64,000 nucleotides of DNA from assembly GCA_027483665.1 (NCBI GenBank), contig JAIXUC010000026.1, positions 62,001-126,000 of the forward strand, read 5' to 3'. Each line of letters begins with the position of its first letter. Positions within the stretch are counted from its first letter, which is position 1. The notes under the pieces are model-generated. The model had not been told where the DNA came from. It worked only from the letters and a program-made list of their open reading frames with translations, and did no database searches. This DNA comes from Comamonadaceae bacterium. Its GTDB lineage: Bacteria > Pseudomonadota > Gammaproteobacteria > Burkholderiales > Burkholderiaceae_C. Position numbers and translations under genes: made by a program. Below, piece by piece: positions 40,067-49,404 of the stretch.

Positions 40067-42220
40067 TCACTGCGCCGGGGCCGGGGCTGGATTTGCTGGT
40101 GCCGCTTCCGGTACAGAAACAGGTGGCGTTGGAGCCGCGTTGGCCCGATTGCGGACATTGGGCATAGCGGGCAAGACCGGGCCTTCGTTCACGCCCAACA
40201 AGGTGCTGGGCTTGGGCTGAGCCCCTTGCTGCCCGGCGCGCATCAGGTCGTAACGATCCAGCGTGAGGGCATCCGTTGCAGCAGAGTCGCGCACGACCAC
40301 TGGCCGCAAAAACACCATGAGATTGGTCTTTCTGCGGCTGCGCGCTTCGCTGCGAAACAGGTTGCCGAAGAAAGGCACATCGCCCAGGCCGGGCACCTTC
40401 TCTTGGTTGCCAGAAAACTCGTCTTGCAGCAGACCACCCAGCACCACGATGGCACCGTCTTCCACCAGCACGTTGGACTCGATCGAGCGCTTGTTGGTAA
40501 TGAGCCCAGTGGCCGAGTTGACAGAAGAGGCCTGCACGCTGGAGACCTCCTGGAAGATTTGCAGGCGCACGGTGCCGCTTTCGCTGATTTGCGGACGCAC
40601 GCGCAGCGTCAAGCCCACGTCTTTGCGCTCGATGGTCTGAAACGGATTGACCGAGCCATTGGAGCCACCGGTGTTGGTGAACTGGCCCGTGACGAAGGGC
40701 ACGTTTTGTCCGATGACGATCTTGGCCTCTTCGTTGTCCAGCGTCAGCAGCGTGGGCGTCGACAAGATATTGCCTGCACCGGTTTCCTCCAGGAAGCGCG
40801 CCAAAAAGCCCAGCACATAAACGCCGTTGCGGTCGCGGGCCACACCAAAGTTCAGGCCACGCCCCGGGTTCACGTTGCCACTGCCCGCGTTCTGTTGCAG
40901 CGACAAGATGTTGCCGCCGCCGGTGCCGAAGTTCGAGCCCAGGTAGCCCACCAAAGAGTCGCCGTTGCGGCCAAAGGTGCCTTGCCACTGAATGCCGAAC
41001 TCCGCCGCCTTGTCGCTGTTGACCTCGGCGATCAGGCTCTCGACGAACACCTGCGCGCGGCGGCCGTCGAGCTTGTCGATGACCGCGCGCAGCTGGCGGT
41101 ACTGGGCTTCGGTCGCCGTGATCACCAGCGAGTTGGTGGCCGTGTCGGCCTGAATCTGCCCGCCCGTGCTGCCAGCGCGCGACGCGACGGGCGTTGCCGC
41201 TGCACCGCCGGGAGCGGCTGCAGGCGCTGCTGCACTGCCCCCGCCCGCCAGGGCTGCACGGAGTGTGGCCGCCATGGCATTGGCTTCGGCGTTCTTCAGG
41301 TAGACCACATAGATATTGCCGGCAGCGCCGTTGCTGCCAGCCAAACTGGGCTGATCCAGGTTGGCCACCAAAGACCGAACCAGCTCCATGCGGGCTGCAT
41401 TGGGCGCGCGCACCAGCAGCACGTTGCTGCGCGGCTCGGCAATCAGCACCGTGCGCAAGGCATCGCTTCCGCCTGCCCCGCCCGCACCGCCGGGCGCAGA
41501 CGCACCCTGCACTTCCAACAAGCGCTGCACCGTGGGCGTGATGTCGGTCACCGGCAAGTGCCGAATGGGAATCACCTCTACGCCTGTCGCCTCAGCTACA
41601 TCGAGCGCAGCAATGATGCGGCCGAGCCGGTGCAGGTTGTCGGCGTAGTCGGTAATGACCAGGGCATTGCCGGTGGGGCTGACGTTGATGATGTTGTTCG
41701 GGCTGATCAGTGGGCGCAACACCGCCACCAGATTGGCGGCAGGCTCGTGGTTGAGGCGAAAAATCTGCGTCACGATCAGACCGCTGCCCACGCGCTGCGG
41801 CGACGCACTGCCCGCATTCACTGTCGCGCCTTGCAGCTTGGCTTCAGCCTCGGGCACGACCTTGTAGATGCCGCCAGACTCCACCACCGCAAAGGACTGC
41901 AGGCGCAGCGCTGCAGAAAACTGGTTGAAGGCAGCAGCTGGCGTCACGGGACGCTCCGTCACCAAATTGAGTGTGCCGCGAACACGCGGGTCCACGATGA
42001 CATTCCTGCCCGTCAGCACGCCCATGGCGCGCGCCACGGCTTCAATTTCAGCGTTGACGAAGTTCAGCGTGATCGGCTCGTTGGGCCTGGGCCGCGGCGA
42101 GGCCGTGGGGTCGGCCACCTGGGCACTCTGAGCAGCAACGGGGTTGGGCGCGGTCCACAAACCGAGGCCAAGCCCCAGGCCCAACAGGCAGACCAAAGTG
42201 ACTGGATGCGATGAATTCAT
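40067..42220 (-). CDS. gspD: Type II secretion outer-membrane secretin GspD
   Basis: The outer-membrane channel, 717 aa. The ATG at 42220 overlaps the gspN stop (ATGA). A Sec signal peptide ends near residue 35 (VAAQS). Periplasmic N0-N3 domains follow (about 45-395: [20 protein letters not shown], then the paired repeats with [12 protein letters not shown] and [13 protein letters not shown]), and the secretin domain (about 400-640) contains [22 protein letters not shown] and the conserved [15 protein letters not shown]. Gly/Ala/Pro-rich loops interrupt the N2/N3 region. The C-terminus ends in a Pro/Ala-rich tail, which may carry the pilotin site. No pilotin (GspS) gene is seen. Confidence 0.96.
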   Translation of the reverse strand: MNSSHPVTLVCLLGLGLGLGLWTAPNPVAAQSAQVADPTASPRPRPNEPITLNFVNAEIEAVARAMGVLTGRNVIVDPRVRGTLNLVTERPVTPAAAFNQFSAALRLQSFAVVESGGIYKVVPEAEAKLQGATVNAGSASPQRVGSGLIVTQIFRLNHEPAANLVAVLRPLISPNNIINVSPTGNALVITDYADNLHRLGRIIAALDVAEATGVEVIPIRHLPVTDITPTVQRLLEVQGASAPGGAGGAGGSDALRTVLIAEPRSNVLLVRAPNAARMELVRSLVANLDQPSLAGSNGAAGNIYVVYLKNAEANAMAATLRAALAGGGSAAAPAAAPGGAAATPVASRAGSTGGQIQADTATNSLVITATEAQYRQLRAVIDKLDGRRAQVFVESLIAEVNSDKAAEFGIQWQGTFGRNGDSLVGYLGSNFGTGGGNILSLQQNAGSGNVNPGRGLNFGVARDRNGVYVLGFLARFLEETGAGNILSTPTLLTLDNEEAKIVIGQNVPFVTGQFTNTGGSNGSVNPFQTIERKDVGLTLRVRPQISESGTVRLQIFQEVSSVQASSVNSATGLITNKRSIESNVLVEDGAIVVLGGLLQDEFSGNQEKVPGLGDVPFFGNLFRSEARSRRKTNLMVFLRPVVVRDSAATDALTLDRYDLMRAGQQGAQPKPSTLLGVNEGPVLPAMPNVRNRANAAPTPPVSVPEAAPANPAPAPAQ

Positions 42221-43350
42221 GATGCCTTGCCCCAAGAAAAAACAGATGGCTTGCCCGGGGGAAGGGCTGCCTCGATGATGGAACGCAGGGCGCTGGCCTC
42301 GCCGCTGGCTTGGGCCGTGCCCCGAAAACGCCAGCCTTGTTCTGTTTGCTCGCCTTCGCCATTGAGCTGCAAAGCCCCGCCCAGCGTGCGCAACTCCAAC
42401 ACGGCGGGCTTGGCCATGAAACCATCAGCCCCACCGAGTGCTACAGCGCCAGCCGCAGGCGAAGGTCGCAGCCTCGCCTGATAGTGCGCGCTCATGCCTG
42501 CGCCCGGCGTCAGGTTGGAGTGAACCACGGCTTGGGCCACCGCTTCACCCGAGAACGCGTGGCCACTGCGCCAAGACAGACCTGCCGTGTCCAGCCACAA
42601 CTCCCCGCTGAGCTGCAAAGCTTGAACAGGCACACCCATGGGCGCCAACCACTCCAGGGGCCAACGCGTGCTGCCGTCACGCACTTGCACCCACCAAGCA
42701 CCTTGATGGCGCAGCACGACAGCCTGCAGGGCCGAGCGGCCACAGCAGCCTGGCGCCAGCCGCAGCTTCATGCCGGGCCCACCAGCGCCCCAAGTGGGCC
42801 GAATATCCCAAGACACCGTGACCGGGCGCGCCAGCGCTGGCTGAAAAGCCACTGCACCGGTCTGAAGCAGCATGGCCTGCCCTTGCCACCAAGTGCCCGA
42901 TGTAGGTCGCAGGATCCAGCCAGGCCCGGTCCCACCGGGTACCGAGCCGGGCAAAGACAGATCGGGCAACCAGCGCGCTGGCCACCACAGCACGGCGGCT
43001 ACCAGGACTCCCAACCATGCGCCGCAAAAAGCTGCTCTCCAACCAGCACCTTGCGGCAAGCCGGCCCAAGCAAGCTCATCGCTTGCGCTTGCGCTGCTGA
43101 CGGGGCGGCTTATGGCGCTGCCTGTGGCACCAGCCGTGCCGCGGGGGTCTAACGTGGCGGGCCCCAAGAAGACGGTGTCGCTTTCGTTGGTCGAGGATCG
43201 CGCTGAAACAGAAGATCCAGAGGACGCAGACGAGCTGAAGCGCGCCAACCAGCCCAAGCCCCGCAGCCAAGCCGCACCAGCAGGCTTGGGCTGCTGGGGT
43301 GCATCCGAACGGCGCTGATACGGCGGCGTGGATGGCCTGGTCCTGCTCAT
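42217..43350 (-). CDS. gspN: Type II secretion protein GspN
   Basis: A 377-aa inner-membrane accessory of the secretion system. The ATG at 43350 overlaps the gspM stop, and this stop overlaps the gspD start (ATGA on both sides). The first 100 residues are Ser/Pro-rich and cytoplasmic, longer than in classical GspN of about 250 aa. One transmembrane helix (about 108-128, AWLGVLVAAVLWWPARWL) is followed by a periplasmic beta-rich domain (SGTWWQGQAMLLQTG, RPVTVSWDIRPTWG). Function of GspN is not well defined; it is dispensable in some systems. The identification rests on position between gspM and gspD and on the TM plus beta-domain pattern. Confidence 0.85.
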   Translation of the reverse strand: MSRTRPSTPPYQRRSDAPQQPKPAGAAWLRGLGWLARFSSSASSGSSVSARSSTNESDTVFLGPATLDPRGTAGATGSAISRPVSSASASDELAWAGLPQGAGWRAAFCGAWLGVLVAAVLWWPARWLPDLSLPGSVPGGTGPGWILRPTSGTWWQGQAMLLQTGAVAFQPALARPVTVSWDIRPTWGAGGPGMKLRLAPGCCGRSALQAVVLRHQGAWWVQVRDGSTRWPLEWLAPMGVPVQALQLSGELWLDTAGLSWRSGHAFSGEAVAQAVVHSNLTPGAGMSAHYQARLRPSPAAGAVALGGADGFMAKPAVLELRTLGGALQLNGEGEQTEQGWRFRGTAQASGEASALRSIIEAALPPGKPSVFSWGKAS

Positions 43351-43886
43351 GGCTGTGCCTCGGGCAACATCAACACCACTTGGCCGCTCCATTGATCGGC
43401 CTGCGTGCTACGGCTCAAGTTGAGCGACTCGGGCTTGCTGCCCGTACGCTCTCGAACCTGAGTAAGCCAGCGGCTCAGTGCGGCGGCTGGTACGCCCTGC
43501 AGCTGGACGGTGAGCCGAGTGCCGCTTTGGGTGAGCTGTGTGGCTTCGCCCAGAAGCGGTTTTGAAAGCGTACGAATGGCGCTGGCCGATTGCTCTGGGC
43601 TTAAACGCGGCGAGCCACCTGAGCGCAGGGCTTGAGCCTCGGCAGCCACGCCCTGCATCTGACGCTCGGCGGCATCCAGGCGAGCATGGCGCTCATCTGC
43701 CTCGCGCCACACCGACCAAGCAGGTCCCCACCAAGTCGAAAACACCAACACGACCGAACAGGCCAAAGCGCCCCACAACGCCCAGCGCTGCGTGCGCGTG
43801 AGCCCATCCAACCTGACCGCCAAGCGATCGCGCCAAGCGCCGTCCAGCCCATCGGCCCGACCCCATACCCGACCCAAGCCGCTCAT
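43347..43886 (-). CDS. gspM: Type II secretion platform protein GspM
   Basis: A bitopic inner-membrane protein of 179 aa that binds GspL. The ATG at 43886 overlaps the gspL stop (ATGA). A basic cytoplasmic tail leads to one transmembrane helix (about residues 33-52, WALWGALACSVVLVFSTWW), then a coiled coil (about 55-90) and a ferredoxin-like periplasmic domain (TRLTVQLQGVPAAALSRWL). It is coupled to gspL upstream and gspN downstream. GspM is poorly conserved, so the call depends on size, topology and gene order. Confidence 0.88.
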   Translation of the reverse strand: MSGLGRVWGRADGLDGAWRDRLAVRLDGLTRTQRWALWGALACSVVLVFSTWWGPAWSVWREADERHARLDAAERQMQGVAAEAQALRSGGSPRLSPEQSASAIRTLSKPLLGEATQLTQSGTRLTVQLQGVPAAALSRWLTQVRERTGSKPESLNLSRSTQADQWSGQVVLMLPEAQP

Positions 43887-45175
43887 GGCGAGACCTCCGC
43901 TGGTGCTTCGCCGCGACCACGAAAGCGCACGCGCCACAGTCCGTCTTGCTCCGTTGCGGCGTAGCCCAGCACCTCCAGGCGACGCTGCCAAGCCCGGGCT
44001 TCAGCAGGGCTGAGCGAAGCGGCGCGCAGCTGCAAGCCGTCAGACGCAAAGAGCATCTCTTGCGGGCGCCATGCCACATCAAAGCCCTCGCTGGCCGAGA
44101 CCACGGCTGCCAGCGTGGCCTCGAAGTCTTGCGGCGACAAAGCCGTGCTGTTGCGCCGAAGCCGAGCCAACTCGCGTGCAGCCTGGGCCGGCGCATCGAG
44201 CACCACTGTGAGTTGTGGGAACACCCGCGTGGCCTCGGCTCGCAAGGCCGACTCCCGTTGGGCGAGCAGCCGCTTCTCTCGCCATGCCCACGCGGGCAAA
44301 GCAAGCAGTTGCACAACGAGCAAAGCCAGCAAACCCAAACGGGCCATGCGCCAAGCGGGCGCCGTCCAAAGGTCTTGCAAACGGTCGAACCAAGATGCGC
44401 GCGCGCCCGCGCCACCGGCCAACTGAAACTCGAACTGCGCCAAATCCCATTCGCTCTGGCGACGTTTGTACAAACGCCTGGCCTGCTCAACCGGTTTGAT
44501 CTGACCCGTCCACCAAGCCCTGGCACCTTCGGCCAAAGCTTCGTCGGCCAACAACACCACGCCCGACTTCGCCGCCTGTCGAACCGACTCGGGCAGCGCC
44601 TGCAAAGGGTCATGGTCCATCAGAGGAAAAGCTGCTAAACCAGACTCGCAACCCACCACCAACACGGGCGAGCCAGGGCGCCCGGTCAACATCAACTGCG
44701 ACACGGCGCCCACGCGAAGTACAGATTCAGGCTCTGGCTCTGCCACCGGGATGAGCCGATGCACCGGCTTGCCCGCCAACTCCAGCGACTGCAAACAGCG
44801 CCGCAGCCAAGCGCGATCACAGGCCGCCACCCAAATCGGCTGCGCATCGGTCGCGCCGGGCTGAAGCGCGAAATGCACAACCTGCGGTTCTTGCAGCAAA
44901 TACTCCTCGAGCAGGCCTTGCAACACCGCACGCACATGCATCGACTGCGCCCCCCCCCGAGACAACGTTCCTTTGGGCAAACGAACCCGGTGCCATGACA
45001 GCGCCTGGGCCGGCACCAAGCCGATGCGCTCGGAGACTTCGCCGCCGCTGTCGGGCAGCCCGCGCGCAGACGTGGCTTGTGAAACGGACAGGCGTGTGCC
45101 GTGGCGCGTGACGGCCACAAAGCCATCCGTTGTCTCGGACAACGGATGCGGCAACAAGATCAAGGTGCGGGACAT
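43883..45175 (-). CDS. gspL: Type II secretion platform protein GspL
   Basis: A 430-aa protein that couples the cytoplasmic ATPase GspE to the platform. The cytoplasmic actin-like domain occupies about residues 1-255 (LILLPHPLSETTDGFVAV, VPAQALSWHRVRLPKGTL). One transmembrane helix follows (about 280-300, LGLLALLVVQLLALPAWAW) and then a periplasmic ferredoxin-like domain. The stop overlaps the gspM start. A gap of 81 bases separates it from gspK upstream, the only wide gap in this operon, so a second promoter may lie there. Confidence 0.93.
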   Translation of the reverse strand: MSRTLILLPHPLSETTDGFVAVTRHGTRLSVSQATSARGLPDSGGEVSERIGLVPAQALSWHRVRLPKGTLSRGGAQSMHVRAVLQGLLEEYLLQEPQVVHFALQPGATDAQPIWVAACDRAWLRRCLQSLELAGKPVHRLIPVAEPEPESVLRVGAVSQLMLTGRPGSPVLVVGCESGLAAFPLMDHDPLQALPESVRQAAKSGVVLLADEALAEGARAWWTGQIKPVEQARRLYKRRQSEWDLAQFEFQLAGGAGARASWFDRLQDLWTAPAWRMARLGLLALLVVQLLALPAWAWREKRLLAQRESALRAEATRVFPQLTVVLDAPAQAARELARLRRNSTALSPQDFEATLAAVVSASEGFDVAWRPQEMLFASDGLQLRAASLSPAEARAWQRRLEVLGYAATEQDGLWRVRFRGRGEAPAEVSP

Positions 45176-45256
45176 GCCAGTCTTTGCGCGCGCTTTTCAG
45201 AGCTAGGGCGCACGCGAATGTCACTCCATGGCAAATGTGCGTTGCGGAACATTCGA

Positions 45257-46297
45257 TTATGAGTTTGGGACTGCCCATTGCGCCAACAAGCGAATGCTTG
45301 CGCTTTTGCGCCGTAACAACGCCATGCGGGTCACGGTCTGCTCATTTAGCCGGACATCACCCCTCATTTCAAAGTAAGCACTGGCCAGACCATGCAACTC
45401 GGGCTGCAGGGGGGGCACGCCCAGGTCGGCTGCTGCATCGGGCAGCGAGCGCCAGGGCGAGCCTGCACGCCGCGCTGCCACCGAGCGCGCTTGCGACAGC
45501 CCCAAGCCGGGCACGGCCGCGTGCAGCACTTCAGCGCTGGCGGTGTTGAGATTGATCGGTGTCGGCTCTGGCAACCAGACGATGTGCGGCTCCAGCACCG
45601 GCACGCGCTCAGGGCGTACGCCCAAAGCCAGCAGCACCAAGCCTGCGGGCGGAACCATCGCTTGCATGGGAGCCTCCTGCAAACCGTCAGCCCGGGTCGA
45701 TGCCGCGCCCGTGCCCGCCGAAGCTACAGCGTCCACGCCAGCAGCGCCTGAAGCCAACTCCGCTGCTTTCGGTGGCAGCCGCTCTCGCACGCGCACAGCC
45801 AAGTCTTGCGCTTCAGAACTGGGCAACTCGAGCGCAGAAAAAAGACGCAGCAAGGCGGCTTCCATGCCACGCGACTGGATGTCGTCTCCACCCAAATTGG
45901 CGAGGTTCAAGCGCCCTTGTGCGTCTGACATGCGCCCGCTGATGAACGCATCTGGCACCGTGTCCACCCCAGCAGACGTGGTGTCGGTGCTGGCCCGCTC
46001 ATTCACAAAGGCCTTCACCGACGTGGTGGGCATGGGCACGGCCCACACCTCACCCAGGTAGTCCGTGTTGTTGCGGCTGGCGTCTGATCGCAGCACCGAG
46101 GCGGCCCATTCCAGCGCGCCTTGCAGCAGCCAGTCGGCCTGCAAGCGCGTGCGCTGCGCCTGCTCCGCTTGCAGTTGCTGCCACTGCGTCCACAGCAAAG
46201 CCGAAGCCATGGTGGCTACCACCGCAGCCACGCCCAGTGCCAGCACCAAAGCCATGCCCCGGTGGCGCACACAACCAGTGCCGACAGCCCGGCGCAC
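45257..46297 (-). CDS. gspK: Type II secretion minor pseudopilin GspK
   Basis: The large minor pseudopilin at the tip of the pseudopilus, 346 aa. A GTG at 46297, which overlaps the last base of the gspJ stop, is chosen; it gives a 14-residue basic leader ending RHRG before the cleavage site and hydrophobic helix MALVLALGVAAVVATMASAL. As in other GspK proteins the +5 Glu is absent. The large C-terminal domain has the GspK segments SDAQGRLNLANL, ISINLNTASAEVL-like PTPINLNTASAEVLHAAVPG and a Pro/Ala-rich insertion (about 180-220). It sits at the end of the gspI-J-K group. Confidence 0.92.
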   Translation of the reverse strand: MRRAVGTGCVRHRGMALVLALGVAAVVATMASALLWTQWQQLQAEQAQRTRLQADWLLQGALEWAASVLRSDASRNNTDYLGEVWAVPMPTTSVKAFVNERASTDTTSAGVDTVPDAFISGRMSDAQGRLNLANLGGDDIQSRGMEAALLRLFSALELPSSEAQDLAVRVRERLPPKAAELASGAAGVDAVASAGTGAASTRADGLQEAPMQAMVPPAGLVLLALGVRPERVPVLEPHIVWLPEPTPINLNTASAEVLHAAVPGLGLSQARSVAARRAGSPWRSLPDAAADLGVPPLQPELHGLASAYFEMRGDVRLNEQTVTRMALLRRKSASIRLLAQWAVPNS

Positions 46298-46974
46298 TAC
46301 ACGCCGCCCAAGGCCACGCCGGGGCGTAGCCAGTGAATGCTGACCGGCCCCTGCCAAGCCGGTCCCGGCAAGTCCAATGTCAGGCGGATGGCATCTGGCA
46401 CGCCGCAGGGGTTGTCAGCAGAGGTCACGCCCACGCTGGACTGCGGGTTGGTCCAGGTGTTGAAGCGGTAATACCCCAACGACACGGAGCGCACCGGGGT
46501 GGCGGGCTCCGACTCAAAAGCCAAACGTTCAGGCCCCACGCCGACCACCGGCCAGCGGCGCAGTTGTCCCCACAAGGCGCGCAGTGCTGGCGGGTCACTC
46601 ACCGGGCTTGACTGCCAGCGCTGCCATTGGCCCTCTTGCCAGTGCCACACCACGCCCACCACGCCGCCCCCTTCAGCGCGCCGCGTCAGGCGCAAGGTCT
46701 TGCCATCCCATTCAACGCAGCCGGTGGACTGCACCACTTCCAGCGCGTGCAAATCAGCGCGCCAACGGTCCACACCCGCACTGATGGCGCTCATTTGCTG
46801 CTGGTGCTCGTTGAGCACGACGCGGGCCTGCAGCAACCCGTCGAGACCCCGCCAAGCCAAAGCCGTGAGGAGCGCCACCATGCCCAGGGCGACCAGCAAC
46901 TCAATGAGCGTCAGACCTCCAGACCTGTCCCTTAACCCGCGCTGATGCGCGTTCATGAGCGATGACGTGTGCAT
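46297..46974 (-). CDS. gspJ: Type II secretion minor pseudopilin GspJ
   Basis: A minor pseudopilin of about 225 aa. Starts at 46983 (GTG), 46974 (ATG) and 46956 (ATG) are all possible; they change only the leader. The cleavage site is RSGG|LTLIELLVALGMVALLTAL with Glu at +5. The globular part has QMSAISAGVDRWRADLHALE and RLTLDLPGPAW. It lies 10 bases after gspI and its TAG shares a base with the gspK GTG, so gspI-J-K are coupled. Confidence 0.92.
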   Translation of the reverse strand: MHTSSLMNAHQRGLRDRSGGLTLIELLVALGMVALLTALAWRGLDGLLQARVVLNEHQQQMSAISAGVDRWRADLHALEVVQSTGCVEWDGKTLRLTRRAEGGGVVGVVWHWQEGQWQRWQSSPVSDPPALRALWGQLRRWPVVGVGPERLAFESEPATPVRSVSLGYYRFNTWTNPQSSVGVTSADNPCGVPDAIRLTLDLPGPAWQGPVSIHWLRPGVALGGV

Positions 46975-46984
46975 GAGGGACACA

Positions 46985-47350
46985 TCAATTGCGTGGGCCC
47001 ATGAGGGCAGTCAGGCGGTAGAGGGTGACATCGCCCCGAGTGACTGTGGCCTCGACCCTGCGAAATGAGGCGTCGGGTGTTGCGCGTGTGTCGATGTCCA
47101 GGCCGAGGGTCTGCCCCGCTTGGGTGCAGCTTTGCTGCAGTCGGCCCACATTGGGCGGCTGTTGCTGCAAGCGCAGTTCGACCAAAGCACCTTCGGCGCA
47201 CCACATGGCCAAAGTCACATCGGCTTGGCGTTGGGTGGTGAAAGACAGCGCGCTGATGGCGCGCAGACCAGCAGCCAAGGCCACACCCAAGATCGCGACC
47301 GCCACAGCACACTCGATGAGCGTGAGCCCACGAGGGTGGCTGCGTATCAT
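46985..47350 (-). CDS. gspI: Type II secretion minor pseudopilin GspI
   Basis: A minor pseudopilin of 121 aa. The short leader MIRSHPRG precedes the cleavage site and the helix LTLIECAVAVAILGVALAAG, with Glu at +5. The globular part carries the GspI-type segment WCAEGALVELRLQQ, where W/C-A-x-N/E is the family hallmark. It is the first gene of the minus-strand gsp operon, and its start codon is only six bases from that of the divergent gspC. Its promoter must therefore lie inside gspC. Confidence 0.92.
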   Translation of the reverse strand: MIRSHPRGLTLIECAVAVAILGVALAAGLRAISALSFTTQRQADVTLAMWCAEGALVELRLQQQPPNVGRLQQSCTQAGQTLGLDIDTRATPDASFRRVEATVTRGDVTLYRLTALMGPRN

Positions 47351-47356
47351 CTTCAC

Positions 47357-47830
47357 ATGCTTTCGAAGTCCCACTTTTGGTCTCGCTCGGTCACGGTAGG
47401 TGTGTGGTGTTTGTTGGTTTTGTCGCTGGCGTGGTGGGCTCGCCAAGGGTTGCAGACATCGGGCGACGCTGCTGCGGCATTGTCAGCGGCGGCCCCAGCG
47501 TGGCAGCCACCCGCGGCAGACCCCAAGCAAGTGGCTCGGTTTTTAGGCGCGCCCGATGAAGCACTCAACACCGCGGGCGCGCAGGAGACCGAGGTCGCGC
47601 CCGCCTTGAGCCAAAGGGTGAGGGTGACGGGCGTAGCAGCGTCTGAATCTGGTGAGGGCGTGGCACTGCTGGTGGTAGACGGCAACCCCGTTCGGCCCTA
47701 CGCCAGGGGCAGTGCCGTCTTGCCCGACTGGGTCCTTCGCTCCGTAGGAACCAAAACTTTAGAGTTCGCCCACGTGAGCAACGGCCAGCAGGCTTTTCTG
47801 CCAGTCCCACCACGCCCGTCCAGTCGCTGA
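47357..47830 (+). CDS. gspC: Type II secretion protein GspC
   Basis: A 157-aa bitopic inner-membrane protein that links the platform to the secretin. A short cytoplasmic tail precedes a transmembrane helix (about residues 12-29, VGVWCLLVLSLAWWARQGL), an Ala/Pro-rich linker and the periplasmic homology-region domain (SQRVRVTGVAASESGEG, then ALLVVDGNPVRPYARGSAV). There is no PDZ or coiled-coil domain at the C-terminus, so this is the short form. It is divergent from gspI (six bases between starts), with no visible ribosome-binding site in that space. Confidence 0.9.
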   Translation: MLSKSHFWSRSVTVGVWCLLVLSLAWWARQGLQTSGDAAAALSAAAPAWQPPAADPKQVARFLGAPDEALNTAGAQETEVAPALSQRVRVTGVAASESGEGVALLVVDGNPVRPYARGSAVLPDWVLRSVGTKTLEFAHVSNGQQAFLPVPPRPSSR

Positions 47831-47916
47831 GATGAGCCCCGGTGCGAGCCAGTTGCCGCACACACCGACCGTCAAACAGCGGGGTTGGTTCGGCGAAAGT
47901 GGTTCCTGCCAAACGC

Positions 47917-49374
47917 TCAAGCCATGAAGCCCAAGTCGCGCGGGTAACTCAAGCCGTTGAAGGTGCCGCCGAAGTTGCTCAGGCTTGGAAAGATAGCGTT
48001 CAGTTCGTTGTCGGCCACGCCAAACCACTTGGCCATGGTGGCTGCGTACTGATCCACCGAAGTCGTGGGAATCAAGCGGCCTTGGCCCACATGCCACTGG
48101 TCGTCGGCGCTGCCGGTGTTGGACGTGGAGATCGGTGGCGGGTGACCGTAGAACCGACCCCCATTGACCGCGCCGCCCACCACAAAATGGTGTGCGCCCC
48201 AGCCGTGGTCAGAGCCATCGCCGTTGGATTGCAGCGTGCGACCGAAATCAGAGCCCGTGAAGGCGGTGACTTTGTCGGCGATGCCCATCGCGACTGTGGT
48301 GTCATAGAACGCGGTCAGAGCGTCACTGAGTTGGCCCATCAAACGAGGCTGCTGTGAGATCAGGTTGTCGTGCAAGTCAAACCCACCCATCGACACCAGG
48401 AAAACCTGACGCCGGTTACCCAAATTGGTACGGGCGCCAATCAGTCGAGCCACCATCTTGAGTTGGTTGCTGATGCCCGTGTTTGGGAATCCGTTGAACG
48501 GTGCCACGTTGTCGGCCTGCGTTGCCAAGGCGGTGGTGATCGCCTCTTCTGCGCCCTTGGACCGCCGTGTCACGGTGTTGTATTCGTTCTCCAACACGTG
48601 CTGCCTAGGCTGCTGCACCATGCTTTGGATGGCGTCTCTCACGCTGACGCCGTATAGGTTGGTGTCGGTAGCTGCGCGGATACGAACTGCACCACCCGTG
48701 CTCACTTGGTATTGCAATGCTGTGTCGCCGGACAGGAACACCGCGTTGCCGGTCACCGAAATGCAAGTGAATAAAGAATTGGTGTTGGCGGCGCTCTGAA
48801 TGGCCAAATCGCCGATGTCGCCACCCCAACCCACCGTCGCGCCTTCAGTGGATGACGACTGCCAAACCGATTGCTGGTCGTTGTGGGAAAAAAGGTTGGG
48901 CGGGCGCGGATACAGCGTGCGGTTGCTGCTGTTGTAGGTGCTGCGAATCAAAGGCACCATCAAAGGGCCCACGTTGAGCTGAACTGCTGCGCGCCGGTTA
49001 GCGTTGAAGACACGGCGCAATGTAGTCATGGCCGGGTGCAAAGCGTATTCGCGTGCACCGGCCAGCGCCATGCTGGGGCTCAGCAGCGTATTGGTCAGTT
49101 CAGCTTGGCCGATGGCGATGCCGTTACCTGTCCGATCCGACACGTTGCCGCCGCGGATGGTGCTGTAGCGGTCGTAGTGCGTGTTGTCATAGGGAATAAC
49201 GGTGTTGTCATGGTCGTTGCCGCCGTACAAGAACACGCAGACCAAGGCTTTGTAGTCGTTCGCATCAAAAGCCGCGGCCTCAGAAATGGCGGCCAGATTC
49301 ATGGCAAAGGGCAACGCGGTTCCAGTCACTGCCAACTGGCCGGTTCGCTTGAGAAAAGCGCGTCGGCTGTGCAT
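47917..49374 (-). CDS. Tat-exported DUF1501 protein
   Basis: A 485-aa protein with a textbook twin-arginine signal (HSRRAFLKRTGQLAV, hydrophobic core, cleavage near EAAAF). The mature part is a DUF1501 domain, an alkaline-phosphatase/sulfatase-like superfamily of unknown activity: LVCVFLYGGNDHDNTVIPYD at its beginning, VSMGGFDLHDNL in the middle and FTGSDFGRTLQSNGDGSDHGWGAHH at the end. The Asp and His residues of these motifs could bind metal. It lies 30 bases after the DUF1800 gene on the same strand, the usual DUF1800-DUF1501 pair. Export through the outer membrane by the neighbouring type II system is possible, since Tat substrates can use it. Confidence 0.92.
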   Translation of the reverse strand: MHSRRAFLKRTGQLAVTGTALPFAMNLAAISEAAAFDANDYKALVCVFLYGGNDHDNTVIPYDNTHYDRYSTIRGGNVSDRTGNGIAIGQAELTNTLLSPSMALAGAREYALHPAMTTLRRVFNANRRAAVQLNVGPLMVPLIRSTYNSSNRTLYPRPPNLFSHNDQQSVWQSSSTEGATVGWGGDIGDLAIQSAANTNSLFTCISVTGNAVFLSGDTALQYQVSTGGAVRIRAATDTNLYGVSVRDAIQSMVQQPRQHVLENEYNTVTRRSKGAEEAITTALATQADNVAPFNGFPNTGISNQLKMVARLIGARTNLGNRRQVFLVSMGGFDLHDNLISQQPRLMGQLSDALTAFYDTTVAMGIADKVTAFTGSDFGRTLQSNGDGSDHGWGAHHFVVGGAVNGGRFYGHPPPISTSNTGSADDQWHVGQGRLIPTTSVDQYAATMAKWFGVADNELNAIFPSLSNFGGTFNGLSYPRDLGFMA

Positions 49375-49404
49375 TTCAGGCTGAAGCAGGTACACGGCAG
49401 GGCC

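Noticed and set aside
40040-42214. 724-codon open frame on the plus strand opposite gspD
   Set aside because: Entirely antisense to a secretin with all its motifs; no recognisable domain and no ribosome-binding site.
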